A DNA stretch of 64,000 nucleotides from Brevundimonas sp. UBA4609 (GCA_002386585.1 DGIZ01000019.1:11347-75346); one strand, 5' to 3'. Shown: positions 36,638-45,463, counted from the first letter of the stretch. The notes: generated from the letters alone by a model not told the origin. Made by a program: numbers and translations.

Positions 36638-37368
36638 CGGTCGCGCCGGAACCAGCCCACGATCGACAGTCGCGCGCTCTGGGCATAGGGGGCGACCGGG
36701 GCGACGGAATGTAACTGGGGCACGCGGAATACCGTCAGGGTGTTCCAGCGCGGGATCAGCCCGCGTGTGATGTCGCCGTTTTCGGGATCGTGAAACAGGG
36801 TCTGGCCGCCCCAGTCCGAGCGCCAGCGCGAGGTGAAACCCAGGGTATAGGCGGCGACACGCTGCACATTGTCGCTGGCGCTGTCGTCGTGCAGCCCCAG
36901 GAAGTCGTTGGGACGGTAAAGCGTCGCCTGGGAATCCGCCCAGCGAATGGAATCGTCACCGGTCAGCTGACGGCCGAAGGCGGCGAATTCCTCGCCCATC
37001 AGGAAGCCGGTCACCGGATGGATTGGATGGTTGGCGCGCGGTTCACCGCTGTTGTAGGCGGACACCATGCCGAAGTTGAAATAGATGAAGCCGTACTGTT
37101 TGCCGCTACGCTGGATCAGGGCGGCGACCTGTTCCCTGATATCCCCGGCCGCGCCTTGCAGCGCCTCCATCGGGATTTTGATCGGCCGTCCGTCCTCGCC
37201 CGAGAAACTCAGCGACCATGGCAGCGAGGTCTCCATGATCTCGCTGATCAGTTCCGCCGTCGGTTTCTCGAACACGTCGGGGATCTGCACCAGCCCGTCG
37301 CGTGCATAGATTTCCGCATACTTCTGAACGTCGAGGGCGGGGTTCAGGCGAAGGGTCGGCTGGGACAT
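36634..37368 (-). CDS. 2-oxoglutarate/Fe(II)-dependent oxygenase (prolyl 4-hydroxylase-like)
   Basis: A 244-residue protein with the double-stranded beta-helix iron site: 'DFLGLHDDSASDN' supplies His and Asp, and 'QLHSVAPVAPYAQSARLSIVGW' supplies the second His and the Arg that binds 2-oxoglutarate. Bacterial members hydroxylate peptides or carry out antibiotic steps; the substrate is unknown. ATG 37368 is preferred over 37398, which would add residues unlike the family. It is coupled to the glycosylase gene by a TTGA overlap. Confidence 0.82.
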   Translation of the reverse strand: MSQPTLRLNPALDVQKYAEIYARDGLVQIPDVFEKPTAELISEIMETSLPWSLSFSGEDGRPIKIPMEALQGAAGDIREQVAALIQRSGKQYGFIYFNFGMVSAYNSGEPRANHPIHPVTGFLMGEEFAAFGRQLTGDDSIRWADSQATLYRPNDFLGLHDDSASDNVQRVAAYTLGFTSRWRSDWGGQTLFHDPENGDITRGLIPRWNTLTVFRVPQLHSVAPVAPYAQSARLSIVGWFRRDR

Positions 37369-37476
37369 CGTGCAGGCGCTCCGGTGGCGTGCGATCACGC
37401 CGATATCCTCTCTTAGGGCAGGCGGAACGCCGGAGCCAAGGGCCGCGAGACGGTCCTTGGCTTTTCCAACTGAGGA

Positions 37477-38778
37477 TCAGCTCTCGCCGAACACTCGCTC
37501 GAAGACCACGTCCACGTTCTTGGTGTGGTAGCCGAGGTCGAACAGGGCCTCGAGCTGGTCGTGGGGCAGGGTGACGCGCGGGTCGGCCTTCAGGAAGTCG
37601 ATGAAGACGCCTTCGCCGCGCCAGACCTTCATGGCGTTCTCCTGAACCGCCGCATAGGCGTCTTCGCGCGACACGCCGGCCTGCGTCAGGGCCAGCATGA
37701 CCCGTTGCGAGAAGACCAGGCCGCCCAGGCGGTCGAGGTTCTTCTGCATGTTCTCAGGATAGACGTTCAGACGCTCGATCACGCCCGCCAGACGGTGCAG
37801 GGCGAAGTCCAGGTGGATGGTGGCGTCCGGGCCGATGCCGCGCTCGACCGAGGAGTGGCTGATGTCCCGCTCGTGCCACAGTGCGACGTTCTCCATCGCC
37901 GGGGTGACGGCCGAACGGACCAGACGGGCCAGGCCGGTCAGGTTCTCGGTCAGGATCGGGTTGCGCTTGTGCGGCATGGCCGACGAGCCCTTCTGACCCT
38001 TGTCGAAGAACTCCTCGGCTTCGAGGACTTCGGTGCGCTGCAGGTGGCGGATCTCGACGGCCAGACGCTCGACCGACGAGGCGACGACGCCCAGTGCGGC
38101 GAAATAGGCGGCGTGGCGATCGCGCGGGATGACCTGGGTCGAGACGGGCTCGACGGCGAGGCCCATCTGGTCGGCGACGTATTGCTCGACGGCCGGATCG
38201 ACGTTGGCGAAGGTGCCGACGGCGCCCGAGATGGCGCAGGTGGCGATCTCTTCACGGGCCGTGATCAGGCGGCGCTTGGCGCGCTGGAACTCGGCGTGAT
38301 AGCCGGCCAGCTTGAGGCCGAAGGTGACGGGCTCGGCGTGGATGCCGTGCGAGCGGCCGACGGTCGGGGTGTATTTGTGTTCCTTGGCGCGGGTCTCCAG
38401 CGCAGCCAGAACCCGGTCGACGCCGCCCAGCAGCAGGTCGGTCGAGCGCGCCAGCTGCACCGCGAAGCAGGTGTCCAGTACGTCCGAGGACGTCATGCCC
38501 TGGTGCAGGAAGCGGGCTTCCTCGCCGACGATCTCAGCCACATGCGTCAGGAAGGCGATGACGTCGTGCTTGGTGGTGCGCTCGATCTCGTCGATGCGGT
38601 CGGCGTCGAAGGTCGCGTCCTTGCCCTTGGCCCAGATGGCTTCGGCCGATTCCTTCGGGATCACGCCCAGCTCGGCCATCTTGGTGGCGGCGTGGGCCTC
38701 GATCTCGAACCAGATCTTGTACTTGGTCTCTTGCGACCAGATGGCGACGGCGTCGGGGCGGGAATAGCGCGTGATCAT
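37477..38778 (-). CDS. purB: Adenylosuccinate lyase
   Basis: Fumarase-superfamily enzyme of 433 residues that works at two steps of purine synthesis, cleaving SAICAR and adenylosuccinate. 'SRPDAVAIWSQETKYKIWFEIE' is the family start. The catalytic His region is 'TVGRSHGIHAEPVTFG', and the signature loop is 'GSSAMPHKRNPI' with the catalytic Ser. It lies near purC/purS but with its own promoter region upstream. Confidence 0.97.
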   Translation of the reverse strand: MITRYSRPDAVAIWSQETKYKIWFEIEAHAATKMAELGVIPKESAEAIWAKGKDATFDADRIDEIERTTKHDVIAFLTHVAEIVGEEARFLHQGMTSSDVLDTCFAVQLARSTDLLLGGVDRVLAALETRAKEHKYTPTVGRSHGIHAEPVTFGLKLAGYHAEFQRAKRRLITAREEIATCAISGAVGTFANVDPAVEQYVADQMGLAVEPVSTQVIPRDRHAAYFAALGVVASSVERLAVEIRHLQRTEVLEAEEFFDKGQKGSSAMPHKRNPILTENLTGLARLVRSAVTPAMENVALWHERDISHSSVERGIGPDATIHLDFALHRLAGVIERLNVYPENMQKNLDRLGGLVFSQRVMLALTQAGVSREDAYAAVQENAMKVWRGEGVFIDFLKADPRVTLPHDQLEALFDLGYHTKNVDVVFERVFGES

Positions 38779-38831
38779 GGACCGGTCGTGTCGGGCGAGA
38801 GGGGCGGGGAGTCAAGACGGCGGGCGGGTTT

Positions 38832-39000
38832 CCTTCTCCCCTTGTGGGAGAAGGTGGGCGCCGGAGGCGCTCGGATGAGGGGTGTGGGCGCGACGTTGCG
38901 AGAAGTGGCGCGGACGGCTGAGGCGAGAAATTCGGCTGTGACGTGGACACCCCTCATCCGTCAGGCTCCGCCTGCCACCTTCTTCCACAAGGGGAGAAGG
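38832..39000. repeat. Paired palindromic repeat element B
   Basis: Outer arms at 38832-38857 and 38975-39000 contain CCTTCTCCCCTTGTGGGAGAAGG and its inverse, with one mismatch. The inner hairpins differ between the halves: GCGCC-GGA-GGCGC (38858-38870) and CAGGC-TCC-GCCTG (38962-38974). It fills the 325-base gap between purB and lpxK; I see no gene there. Confidence 0.95.
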
Positions 39001-39103
39001 GAAAAAGAGAGTCCAATTCGTCTGAATCGTCTGAAATCCCCTGTGGCGGACAGGGGAGTCTGGCACAGGCGGATGGGTAGGCTGGCCGATTGTCGGAAAA
39101 AAT

Positions 39104-40108
39104 TCAGAGGGCCTGCATCAGGAAGGCGGTGAAGCCCGCCTCGTCCTCGAACCGGGCGGCGACGGGCCAGGCGGCGACGGCGGCGCGCTGGTCGGGCGTC
39201 AGGCGCACCCAGTCCTTTTCGGTGGTGACGAGGCCCGCCTCATAGACGGCGGCGCGGTCCTGCAGGAAGGCGTAGTCGCGCTCGGACAGGGCGGCGTGGT
39301 CGGGGAATGGGACGAAATCCTTCAGGTCGCAGCCGGCGGCGATCAGCGACCGCTCGACCTTCCACGGCTTGGCGATGCCCGCGAAGCCGACCTGTGGGCC
39401 GGGCGGCGGCGGGGCGGCGGCTTCCAGCCGGGCGATGAAGACGGGCAGGTCGCCGAAGATCTCCAGCAGTTCGGGATCGGCGGCGACCATGTCGGTCGGC
39501 AGCATGACGACCACGCCGTCGGCGCGCGCCAGCCCGGCCTTTAGCGGCTCGCGCATCGGGCCGGAGGGGAAGACCGATCCATCGCCGAAGGGCCATTCGT
39601 CGCCGCGCGTCTCGCCGTCGACCACGATCAGGCTGAGGGTCTTCTTCAGCGCCGGGTTCTGGTGGCCGTCGTCCAGTACGAGGGCGGAGGCGCCGTCAGC
39701 GGCGGCGGCGCGGGCGCCCGCTACGCGGTCGCGGGCGATCCACGCGGGGGCGTTGTGCGCCAGCATCAGGGGTTCGTCGCCGACATCGGCGGCGGTGTGT
39801 TGGTTCAGGTCGACGCGGACGGGGCCTTCCAGCCTGCCGCCATAGCCGCGCGACAGGGCGGCGGCCTCGACTCCTTGGGCGCGCAGCAGGCGCAGGGTCT
39901 CGCGCGCGACGGGGGTCTTGCCCGAACCGCCGACCGTCAGATTGCCGATGGAGATGACCGCCGCGCTCGGATCGACCGGCGTGGCGCGGGCGATCTTGCG
40001 CGCCGTCACGCCCGCCCACAGCCATGAGGCGGGCTTCAGCATCATCCGCGTCATCGGGGCGTGGCGACGGTCGCGGCTGTACCACCAGCGGGGGGTGTTC
40101 AGTTTCAT
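39104..40108 (-). CDS. lpxK: Tetraacyldisaccharide 4'-kinase
   Basis: Membrane-associated kinase of 334 residues that phosphorylates the 4' position of the lipid A precursor. 'AAVISIGNLTVGGSGKTPVA' is the P-loop (Walker A), and 'ALVLDDGHQNPALKK' is the Asp-His catalytic region. The N-terminal 'WWYSRDRRHAPM' is the membrane-surface anchor. ATG 40108 overlaps the waaA stop (ATGA). In Caulobacter-like cells the phosphate may later be removed by a CtpA-type phosphatase. Confidence 0.95.
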   Translation of the reverse strand: MKLNTPRWWYSRDRRHAPMTRMMLKPASWLWAGVTARKIARATPVDPSAAVISIGNLTVGGSGKTPVARETLRLLRAQGVEAAALSRGYGGRLEGPVRVDLNQHTAADVGDEPLMLAHNAPAWIARDRVAGARAAAADGASALVLDDGHQNPALKKTLSLIVVDGETRGDEWPFGDGSVFPSGPMREPLKAGLARADGVVVMLPTDMVAADPELLEIFGDLPVFIARLEAAAPPPPGPQVGFAGIAKPWKVERSLIAAGCDLKDFVPFPDHAALSERDYAFLQDRAAVYEAGLVTTEKDWVRLTPDQRAAVAAWPVAARFEDEAGFTAFLMQAL

Positions 40109-41406
40109 GGGCGCCTGCGTGAAGGGGCGGCGGGCAGGTGGGTCTGAAGCGCCAACCACAGCCGGTCCAGCCCGGCGGCCGCCGCTTCTGCGGATCGCCG
40201 GGCGCGTTCGCCCATGTCGCGGGCGGCCTCGGGGTCGGCCAGCATGGGGCCGACGACCGAGGGCAGTTCGGCGGGCGACAGGACGGAGACGAGGCCGCCC
40301 GCCTGTTTCAGCATCCGGGTCACGGCCTGCCAGTTGCTGGCGTCGGGGCCGGTGACGATGGGTTTGGCGAGGCGGGCGGGCTCCAGCGGGTTGTGGCCGC
40401 CGACGGAGCCGCCGCCCAACGCGGGGGCGAAGGAGCCGCCCATGACCACGACGTCCGCCAGCCGAAGGAACAGCCCCAGCTCGCCCAGCGTATCGGCCAG
40501 ATAGATGTCGGTCTGGTCGCAGATCGGCTGGCCCTGACTGCGCCGGGCGAAGCCGTAGCCGTCGTGACTCAGGGCCTCGGCGATGGCGTCGGCGCGTTCG
40601 GGATGGCGCGGCACGACGATCAGGAACAGGCGGTCGGCCAGATGGTCCAGCGCGCCGACGATGGCCATTTCCTCATGCTCATGGGTGCTGGCGGCGACGA
40701 CGACGGGGCGGTCGTCGATCAGGGCCGACAGGCGGGCGAACTCGCCCTTGTCATAGGGCAGGGGCTCGCCGGACAGCTTCAGGTTCACCTGACCGTCGAC
40801 GCGGGCGCCCAGCGCCGTCAGCCGGTCGGCGCTGTCCCGATCCTGAGGCCAGACGTGCGAAAAGCCGTTCATCAGGGCGCGGGCCATGCCGGGCGCCTTC
40901 TTCCAGCCCTGCGCCGTCTTGTCAGTGATGCGGGCGCTGACCAGAGCCAGCGGCACGCCGCGTTTCTGGGCCGTGGTCAGAAGGTTGGGCCATAGCTCGC
41001 TCTCGACGAAGACGCCGACGTTGGGCCGCCAGTGGTCGAGGAAGGCCGCGACCGCCGAGGGGGCGTCCACCGGGGCGAACTGGTGGATGACGCCGCGCGG
41101 CAGGCGGCCGGCCAGCACCTGAGCCGACGTAAGCGTGCCGGTGGTGACCAGCACCGTCACGTCGGGCCGATCCTTGCGGATGCGCTCGGCCAGCGGAAGG
41201 ATCGACAGGGCCTCGCCGACGCTGACGCCGTGGATCCAGACCAGAGGCCCGTCGGGCCGCGCCACGCCGGTCAGGCCCAGACGTTCGTCGACGCGGGCGG
41301 GGTCCTCCTTGCCCTTTTTGACGCGGGCGTCCAGCAGGCGCGGGGCCAGCGGCTCCAGCAGGCGGGTCAGCAGCCGATAGGCGATCAGGGCGGGGCTGAA
41401 GGACAC
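40105..41406 (-). CDS. waaA: 3-deoxy-D-manno-octulosonic acid (Kdo) transferase
   Basis: GT-B glycosyltransferase of 433 residues that attaches Kdo to lipid A precursor. The N-terminal membrane anchor is followed by 'PLVWIHGVSVGEALSILPL', then 'FVESELWPNLLTTAQKRGVPLALVSARI' and the C-terminal 'VVMGGSFAPALGGGSVGGHNPLEPARL'. These are strong WaaA/KdtA motifs. It starts at GTG 41406, 2 bases after the upstream stop. The frame is open further upstream but there it only shadows the acyltransferase gene. Confidence 0.96.
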   Translation of the reverse strand: MSFSPALIAYRLLTRLLEPLAPRLLDARVKKGKEDPARVDERLGLTGVARPDGPLVWIHGVSVGEALSILPLAERIRKDRPDVTVLVTTGTLTSAQVLAGRLPRGVIHQFAPVDAPSAVAAFLDHWRPNVGVFVESELWPNLLTTAQKRGVPLALVSARITDKTAQGWKKAPGMARALMNGFSHVWPQDRDSADRLTALGARVDGQVNLKLSGEPLPYDKGEFARLSALIDDRPVVVAASTHEHEEMAIVGALDHLADRLFLIVVPRHPERADAIAEALSHDGYGFARRSQGQPICDQTDIYLADTLGELGLFLRLADVVVMGGSFAPALGGGSVGGHNPLEPARLAKPIVTGPDASNWQAVTRMLKQAGGLVSVLSPAELPSVVGPMLADPEAARDMGERARRSAEAAAAGLDRLWLALQTHLPAAPSRRRP

Positions 41407-41408
41407 GC

Positions 41409-42095
41409 TCAGACGCGCTCCAGACCGGTGAGGGCGTCGGCGCGCGCCTCGACGGCGGTCAGGCGCTCGCCCCACTCGGCGGCGACTTCGGCCAGGTCGC
41501 CGCCTTCGGGATACCAGGCCTTGTCCCAGACCACGGCGCCCTTGCCGAAGGGCAGGGGCAGTAGGGCGCGGTCCCAGCTGTTCAGCCGGATCGCCGGGCT
41601 GCACGACATGCCGATGAACAGCACCGGCGCCTTGGAGATCTTCGCCATCAGCGGCAGGCCCTCGGCCATCTGACGCGCCGGACCGCGCGGGCCGTCAGGA
41701 GTCAGCGCCAGGGCGCCGAGCTTCAACTGCTTCAGACCGTCGCGCAGCGCCTGTGTCCCCCCCTTGGCCTGCTTGGCCTTGTCCTTGTTGGCCGAGGAGC
41801 CGCGCACGGCGGGAAAGCCCTGGCGCGCCACGGCCTTGGCGATGAACTCGCCGTCGGCGGACAGGGAGATCAGGGCCTTGGCCGGCTGGGCCCGATCCTG
41901 GGGCCAGCAGGACGGAGCCAGGGCGATGCGCGAGTGCCAGAAGGCGCACAGCACCCCGCCGCCGTCGCGCCAGACCTCTTCGGCCGCGACCTCGTTCTCA
42001 TGGGTCCAGCGGATGGTGGCGATGCAAAAGCGCATCCATCGGGCCAGGGTCCAGGCCAGGGCGTTCTGGATGGCGGGGTTGCGCAGGGGCCTCAT
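41409..42095 (-). CDS. DUF374 lysophospholipid/lipid A acyltransferase-like protein
   Basis: Protein of 228 residues. 'LCAFWHSRIALAPSCW' has the conserved His of DUF374, and 'ALALTPDGPRGPARQMAEGL' is the second family block. DUF374 proteins are related to LpxL/LpxM late acyltransferases. Position between msbA and waaA supports a role in lipid A. Both ends are tightly coupled: ATGA overlap with msbA and a 2-base gap to waaA. The acyl donor is unknown. Confidence 0.9.
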   Translation of the reverse strand: MRPLRNPAIQNALAWTLARWMRFCIATIRWTHENEVAAEEVWRDGGGVLCAFWHSRIALAPSCWPQDRAQPAKALISLSADGEFIAKAVARQGFPAVRGSSANKDKAKQAKGGTQALRDGLKQLKLGALALTPDGPRGPARQMAEGLPLMAKISKAPVLFIGMSCSPAIRLNSWDRALLPLPFGKGAVVWDKAWYPEGGDLAEVAAEWGERLTAVEARADALTGLERV

Positions 42096-43981
42096 GCGCC
42101 CGTCTCGTCAGGCAGTTCGGCCAGAGGGGGCAAAGTTGGAAGCGGCGAGGGGGCGACGGGGTCGCTGTCCAGCGACTGCTGCCGGGCCAGGCGGGCGTAG
42201 AGGCCGCCGCGCGCCACCAGGGCGTCGTGGGTTCCTTCCTCGACCACGCGGCCGCCGTCGATGACGTAGATGCGGTCGGCGTTCTTCACCGTCGACAGAC
42301 GGTGGGCGATCATCAGGGTGGCGCGGCCGTCCATCAACCGCTCCAGCGCGGCCTGAACCAGGGCCTCGCTCTCAGTGTCGAGCGCGCTGGTCGCCTCGTC
42401 CAGCAGCAGTATCGGGGCGTCCTTCAGGAAGGCGCGGGCGATGGCGATGCGCTGACGCTGCCCGCCGGACAGGCGGGCGCCCGCCTCGCCTACGCGCGTG
42501 GCGTAGCCCTCGGGCAGGGCGGCGATGAAGTCGTGGGCGGCGGCGGCGCGGGCGGCGGCCACGATGTCCTCGGCCGTGGCGCCGGGGCGGCCATAGGCGA
42601 TGTTGGCGGCGATGGTGTCGTCGAACAGGAAAGGCTCCTGCGTCACCAGGGCGATGTGGTCGCGTAAGGAAGGCAGGCTCAGCTCGCGGATGTCGCGGCC
42701 GTTCAGCGTCACCCGCCCCGCTGTCACGTCATAGAAGCGCGGCAGCAGGCTGAGGATGGTCGACTTGCCGCCGCCCGAGGGGCCGACCAGGGCGATGGTC
42801 TCACCGGGCGCGACGTGCAGGCTGACGTCCGACAGGGTCGGGGCGGACTCGTCCTCGTCTGCATGATAAGCGAAACTGACATGGTCCAGGGCGACGGTGA
42901 CGGGGCCGGGCGCGACCACGGCCGCGTCATTGGCCTCGCGAATCTCGGGTTCGATGTCCAGGGCGGCGAACAGGCGGCGGGCGGCGGTGAAGCCTTCGCT
43001 CAGCACCGTCGTCAGGTTGGTCACCTGCCGCAGGGCCTGGCCGGCCAGCAGCAACATGCCGATGAAGGAGGCGAAGGCGCCGACCGTCATCTCTCCCTGG
43101 CTTGCGCTCCATCCGGCATAGGCCATGACGGCGGCGACGACGCCGTAGGCGACGATGTCGCTGGCCGGGCCGGAGAAGGCGCGGCTGTCGGCGCCCTTGA
43201 TGACGTGGCGCTGGCGGCGGTCGATGACGGTGGAGACGCGGGCTTCCTCGGCCGCCTCGCGGTTCTCGATCTTGATGACGCGGACGCCGTCAAGGTTCTC
43301 CATCAGGGCGCTGGACAGGGCCTCGGTCTCGACCATGGCGCCGCGCGCGGCCTTGCGCGACTTCTTGCCGAAGCGACGGATGATCCAGCTGACGACCGGC
43401 ACGCCCAGCAGGACGATCAGCGTCAGCGGCAGATCGATGAAGCCCATGGCGACGATGACGCCCAGCAGCATCAGGGCGTTCTGGGTGTAGTTGACCACGC
43501 CCGAGGTGAAGGCCTCGCGCACCAGGTTGGCGTCGAACAGGACGGAGGAGACGAAGGTCCCCGAATGCTGGCTGCGCAGGCGCGACAGGTCGGCCCGGAT
43601 CATGCCCGAGAACAGTTGCTTCTGGATGTCGCCGACGATGCCGTGGCCCAGCCGGTTCACCAGCGCCGCCTGGCCGGCCATGCTCAGCGAACGGATCACC
43701 GCCACGACGATGATGAACAGAGGGATGGCGATCAGCACCTTGTCCGCCGGGATGGTGACGGTCTTCCAGATCGTCACCGGTCCTGCGTGCTGGCCGAACA
43801 GCAGGTCGATCGCCGGCTCCAGAAACTTGAGCAGCAGGGCCGTCAGACCGCCCGACACGCCCGCCAGCAGCATGGAGGTGAAGAAGGCCGGCTTGTGCCG
43901 CGACAGATACTCGCGCCAGATGCGGGCGAGCAGGGGCCGCAGCGGCTCGCGGGCGTCGGCATGGGGAGCGGGAACGGTCAT
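42092..43981 (-). CDS. msbA: Lipid A export ABC transporter MsbA
   Basis: Half-transporter of 629 residues with six helices in the N-terminal half and a C-terminal ATPase. Walker A 'ALVGPSGGGKSTILSLL', the signature 'ARLSGGQRQRIAIARAFL', and Walker B 'ILLLDEATSALD' are intact, as is the switch His in 'LMIAHRLSTV'. It flips lipid A-core across the inner membrane. ATG 43981 is preferred over TTG 44011 because GAAGG lies 5 bases upstream. First gene of the msbA-DUF374-waaA-lpxK operon. Confidence 0.93.
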   Translation of the reverse strand: MTVPAPHADAREPLRPLLARIWREYLSRHKPAFFTSMLLAGVSGGLTALLLKFLEPAIDLLFGQHAGPVTIWKTVTIPADKVLIAIPLFIIVVAVIRSLSMAGQAALVNRLGHGIVGDIQKQLFSGMIRADLSRLRSQHSGTFVSSVLFDANLVREAFTSGVVNYTQNALMLLGVIVAMGFIDLPLTLIVLLGVPVVSWIIRRFGKKSRKAARGAMVETEALSSALMENLDGVRVIKIENREAAEEARVSTVIDRRQRHVIKGADSRAFSGPASDIVAYGVVAAVMAYAGWSASQGEMTVGAFASFIGMLLLAGQALRQVTNLTTVLSEGFTAARRLFAALDIEPEIREANDAAVVAPGPVTVALDHVSFAYHADEDESAPTLSDVSLHVAPGETIALVGPSGGGKSTILSLLPRFYDVTAGRVTLNGRDIRELSLPSLRDHIALVTQEPFLFDDTIAANIAYGRPGATAEDIVAAARAAAAHDFIAALPEGYATRVGEAGARLSGGQRQRIAIARAFLKDAPILLLDEATSALDTESEALVQAALERLMDGRATLMIAHRLSTVKNADRIYVIDGGRVVEEGTHDALVARGGLYARLARQQSLDSDPVAPSPLPTLPPLAELPDETGA

Positions 43982-44084
43982 CGGCCTTCGGTCGAACGGC
44001 TGAGGCGTCAAGTCAAGCGGCCGCGCTCAGGAGAGGCGGCGCCGGACGGGTGACGCCGGGTGCAAACGGCGCTATCTGGCCGTC

Positions 44085-44750
44085 ATGGGGCGCTACGATC
44101 TGACTACGCCATTCGGCCGTTTCAAGGCGCGCTGGTCCTATTTCTGGAAGGATCACGCCTTCCTGCGCACGGCGTTCACCAACGCCCACTGGCTGGGGCC
44201 GGATCTGGTGCGGACCAACCAGCCCTCGCCGCGCCAGTTGGCCTGGTGGAAGCGGCAGGGGATCAAGACGGTCGTCAACCTGCGCGGCCAGCGGGACGAA
44301 GCCTATTACTGGCTGGAGAAGGACGCCTGCGAACGGCTGGGGCTGACCCTGATCGACGCGCCGCTGGATTCGCGCGACCCGCCGGGCAAGGACCGGGTGC
44401 GCCGGGCCAAGGCCCTGTTTCAGACGATGGAGTATCCGGCGCTGACCCACTGCAAGTCGGGCGCGGACCGAGCGGGGATGATGGCGGTCTTCTATCGCCA
44501 CTTCCACCTGGGCGAGCCGATCTCGGCGGCCATGTCCGAATTGAGCAAGCGCACCCTGCACAGCCGCGAGGGGCTGACCGGCGTGCTGGATTATACGCTC
44601 GAGAAATATGTCGCCGAGGTCGAACCCACGGGCGTCAGCTTCGAGGATTGGGTCGAGAGCGACGCCTATGACCCCAAGGCGATCCGCGCCGAGTTCAAGG
44701 CCGGATGGTGGGGCAAGCTGGTCGTCGATCGCCTGTTGAGGCGCGAATAG
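44085..44750 (+). CDS. CtpA-like Cys-based phosphatase (dual-specificity/tyrosine phosphatase family)
   Basis: A 221-residue cytosolic-looking protein with the Cys phosphatase P-loop 'ALTHCKSGADRAGMMA' (C-x5-R) and a general-acid Asp probably in 'LIDAPLDSRDPPGKDR'. Start 'YFWKDHAFLRTAFTNAHWLG' and 'VRTNQPSPRQLAWWKRQGI' fit the DUF442/CtpA-type group. In Caulobacter crescentus CtpA is an essential phosphatase homologue tied to lipid A modification. Its place between msbA and the pmbA block supports a similar job here, but orthology is inferred, not proved. Confidence 0.8.
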   Translation: MGRYDLTTPFGRFKARWSYFWKDHAFLRTAFTNAHWLGPDLVRTNQPSPRQLAWWKRQGIKTVVNLRGQRDEAYYWLEKDACERLGLTLIDAPLDSRDPPGKDRVRRAKALFQTMEYPALTHCKSGADRAGMMAVFYRHFHLGEPISAAMSELSKRTLHSREGLTGVLDYTLEKYVAEVEPTGVSFEDWVESDAYDPKAIRAEFKAGWWGKLVVDRLLRRE

Positions 44751-44753
44751 GGC

Positions 44754-44942
44754 TCAGCCCCAGGGGCCGCGTCCGGCGGCGGGCGGCGGGGTCTTGCGCG
44801 TCTGGTCCTTCTTCCACCGCTTGATCTGGCGGACGTGATCGCGCTGGCGCGCCAGAACGACCAGCCACAACGCCAGCACGGCGATCAGCGAGATCAGGCC
44901 GAAAACCTGCTGGCCGTCCAGCGTCTGGCCGAACAGCGTCAA
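44754..44942 (-). CDS. Tiny membrane protein, TTG start
   Basis: A 62-residue protein with one transmembrane helix ('GLISLIAVLALWLVVLA', about 15-31) and a basic cytoplasmic tail ending in Pro/Gly. It begins at TTG 44942, which overlaps the stop of the preceding small gene as TTGA. No other in-frame start exists. I recognise no family. It is convergent with the phosphatase gene, stops 3 bases apart. Confidence 0.6.
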   Translation of the reverse strand: MTLFGQTLDGQQVFGLISLIAVLALWLVVLARQRDHVRQIKRWKKDQTRKTPPPAAGRGPWG

Positions 44943-45100
44943 GGTCGGGAATCCCGGTCAGCGGGGGTGATGGGGTCGTTCCAGGCGGTGTCCTGGTCCT
45001 CGCCGGGGCGGGGGGTGTGTTTGGGCCCCTTGCGCACGACCCAGACGATCGCCGCCACGGCGACGACCACCAGAAGCAGAACGATGAGGGTCGGCAGCAT
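44939..45100 (-). CDS. Tiny membrane protein, 53 residues
   Basis: ATG 45100 opens a frame reading MLPTLIVLLLVVVAVAAIVW, one N-terminal transmembrane helix, then a charged tail 'VVRKGPKHTPRPGEDQDTAW' and a stop at 44941-44939. It overlaps the next small gene by TTGA, suggesting coupled translation of two one-helix proteins. A terminator at 45124-45153 separates it from DUF4170. No family recognised. Confidence 0.6.
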   Translation of the reverse strand: MLPTLIVLLLVVVAVAAIVWVVRKGPKHTPRPGEDQDTAWNDPITPADRDSRP

Positions 45101-45123
45101 GGCGAATCCTGTTCATGAACAAA

Positions 45124-45153
45124 GGCGGCTGATGGGAAAGCGCATCAGCCGCC
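45124..45153 (-). terminator. Intrinsic terminator after the DUF4170 gene
   Basis: GGCGGCTGATG pairs with CATCAGCCGCC (11 bp, 8-base loop). On the minus strand TTTGTTC follows directly, a good rho-independent terminator for pmbA-IMPase-DUF4170. Confidence 0.85.
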
Positions 45154-45197
45154 CCTGCGGTTCCTGAACAGCGGCCTGACCAGACCGTGAACGCCGA

Positions 45198-45437
45198 TCA
45201 GCCGTCGGTGCGCGGATCGATCAGCTTGTGCGCGTGCAGGATGAAGTAGCGCATGTGGGCGTTGTCGACGGTCGCCTGGGCGCGGGCCTTCCAGGCCTTC
45301 TTGGCTTCTTCGTAGTTGCCGAAGGCGCCGACGAACTCGACCTGGGACAGGTCGCGGAAGACAGGCTCGGCCGGGTGGCGCATCTCGCCGCCGATGACGA
45401 GGTGAAGCAGTTGGGGGTCGTGGGGGGCGTCAGCCAT
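45198..45437 (-). CDS. DUF4170 protein
   Basis: A 79-residue protein, typical of alphaproteobacteria: 'LLHLVIGGEMRHPAEPVFRDLSQVEFVGAFGNYEEAKKAW' and the end 'MRYFILHAHKLIDP'. It is usually found beside an inositol-monophosphatase-family gene and the LPS genes, as here. ATG 45437 is preferred; ATG 45452 (15 bases earlier) is possible, and neither has a good Shine-Dalgarno, so coupling to the upstream gene is likely. Function unknown. Confidence 0.85.
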   Translation of the reverse strand: MADAPHDPQLLHLVIGGEMRHPAEPVFRDLSQVEFVGAFGNYEEAKKAWKARAQATVDNAHMRYFILHAHKLIDPRTDG

Positions 45438-45463
45438 GGAGAGGGGGTCCATTGCAGGGGAGA

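Noticed and set aside
37435-37465. Hairpin GCCAAGG/CCTTGGC followed by TTTT near the 3' end of purB
   Set aside because: The T-run is on the plus strand, where no gene ends; purB is on the minus strand, so it is not a terminator for a known transcript.
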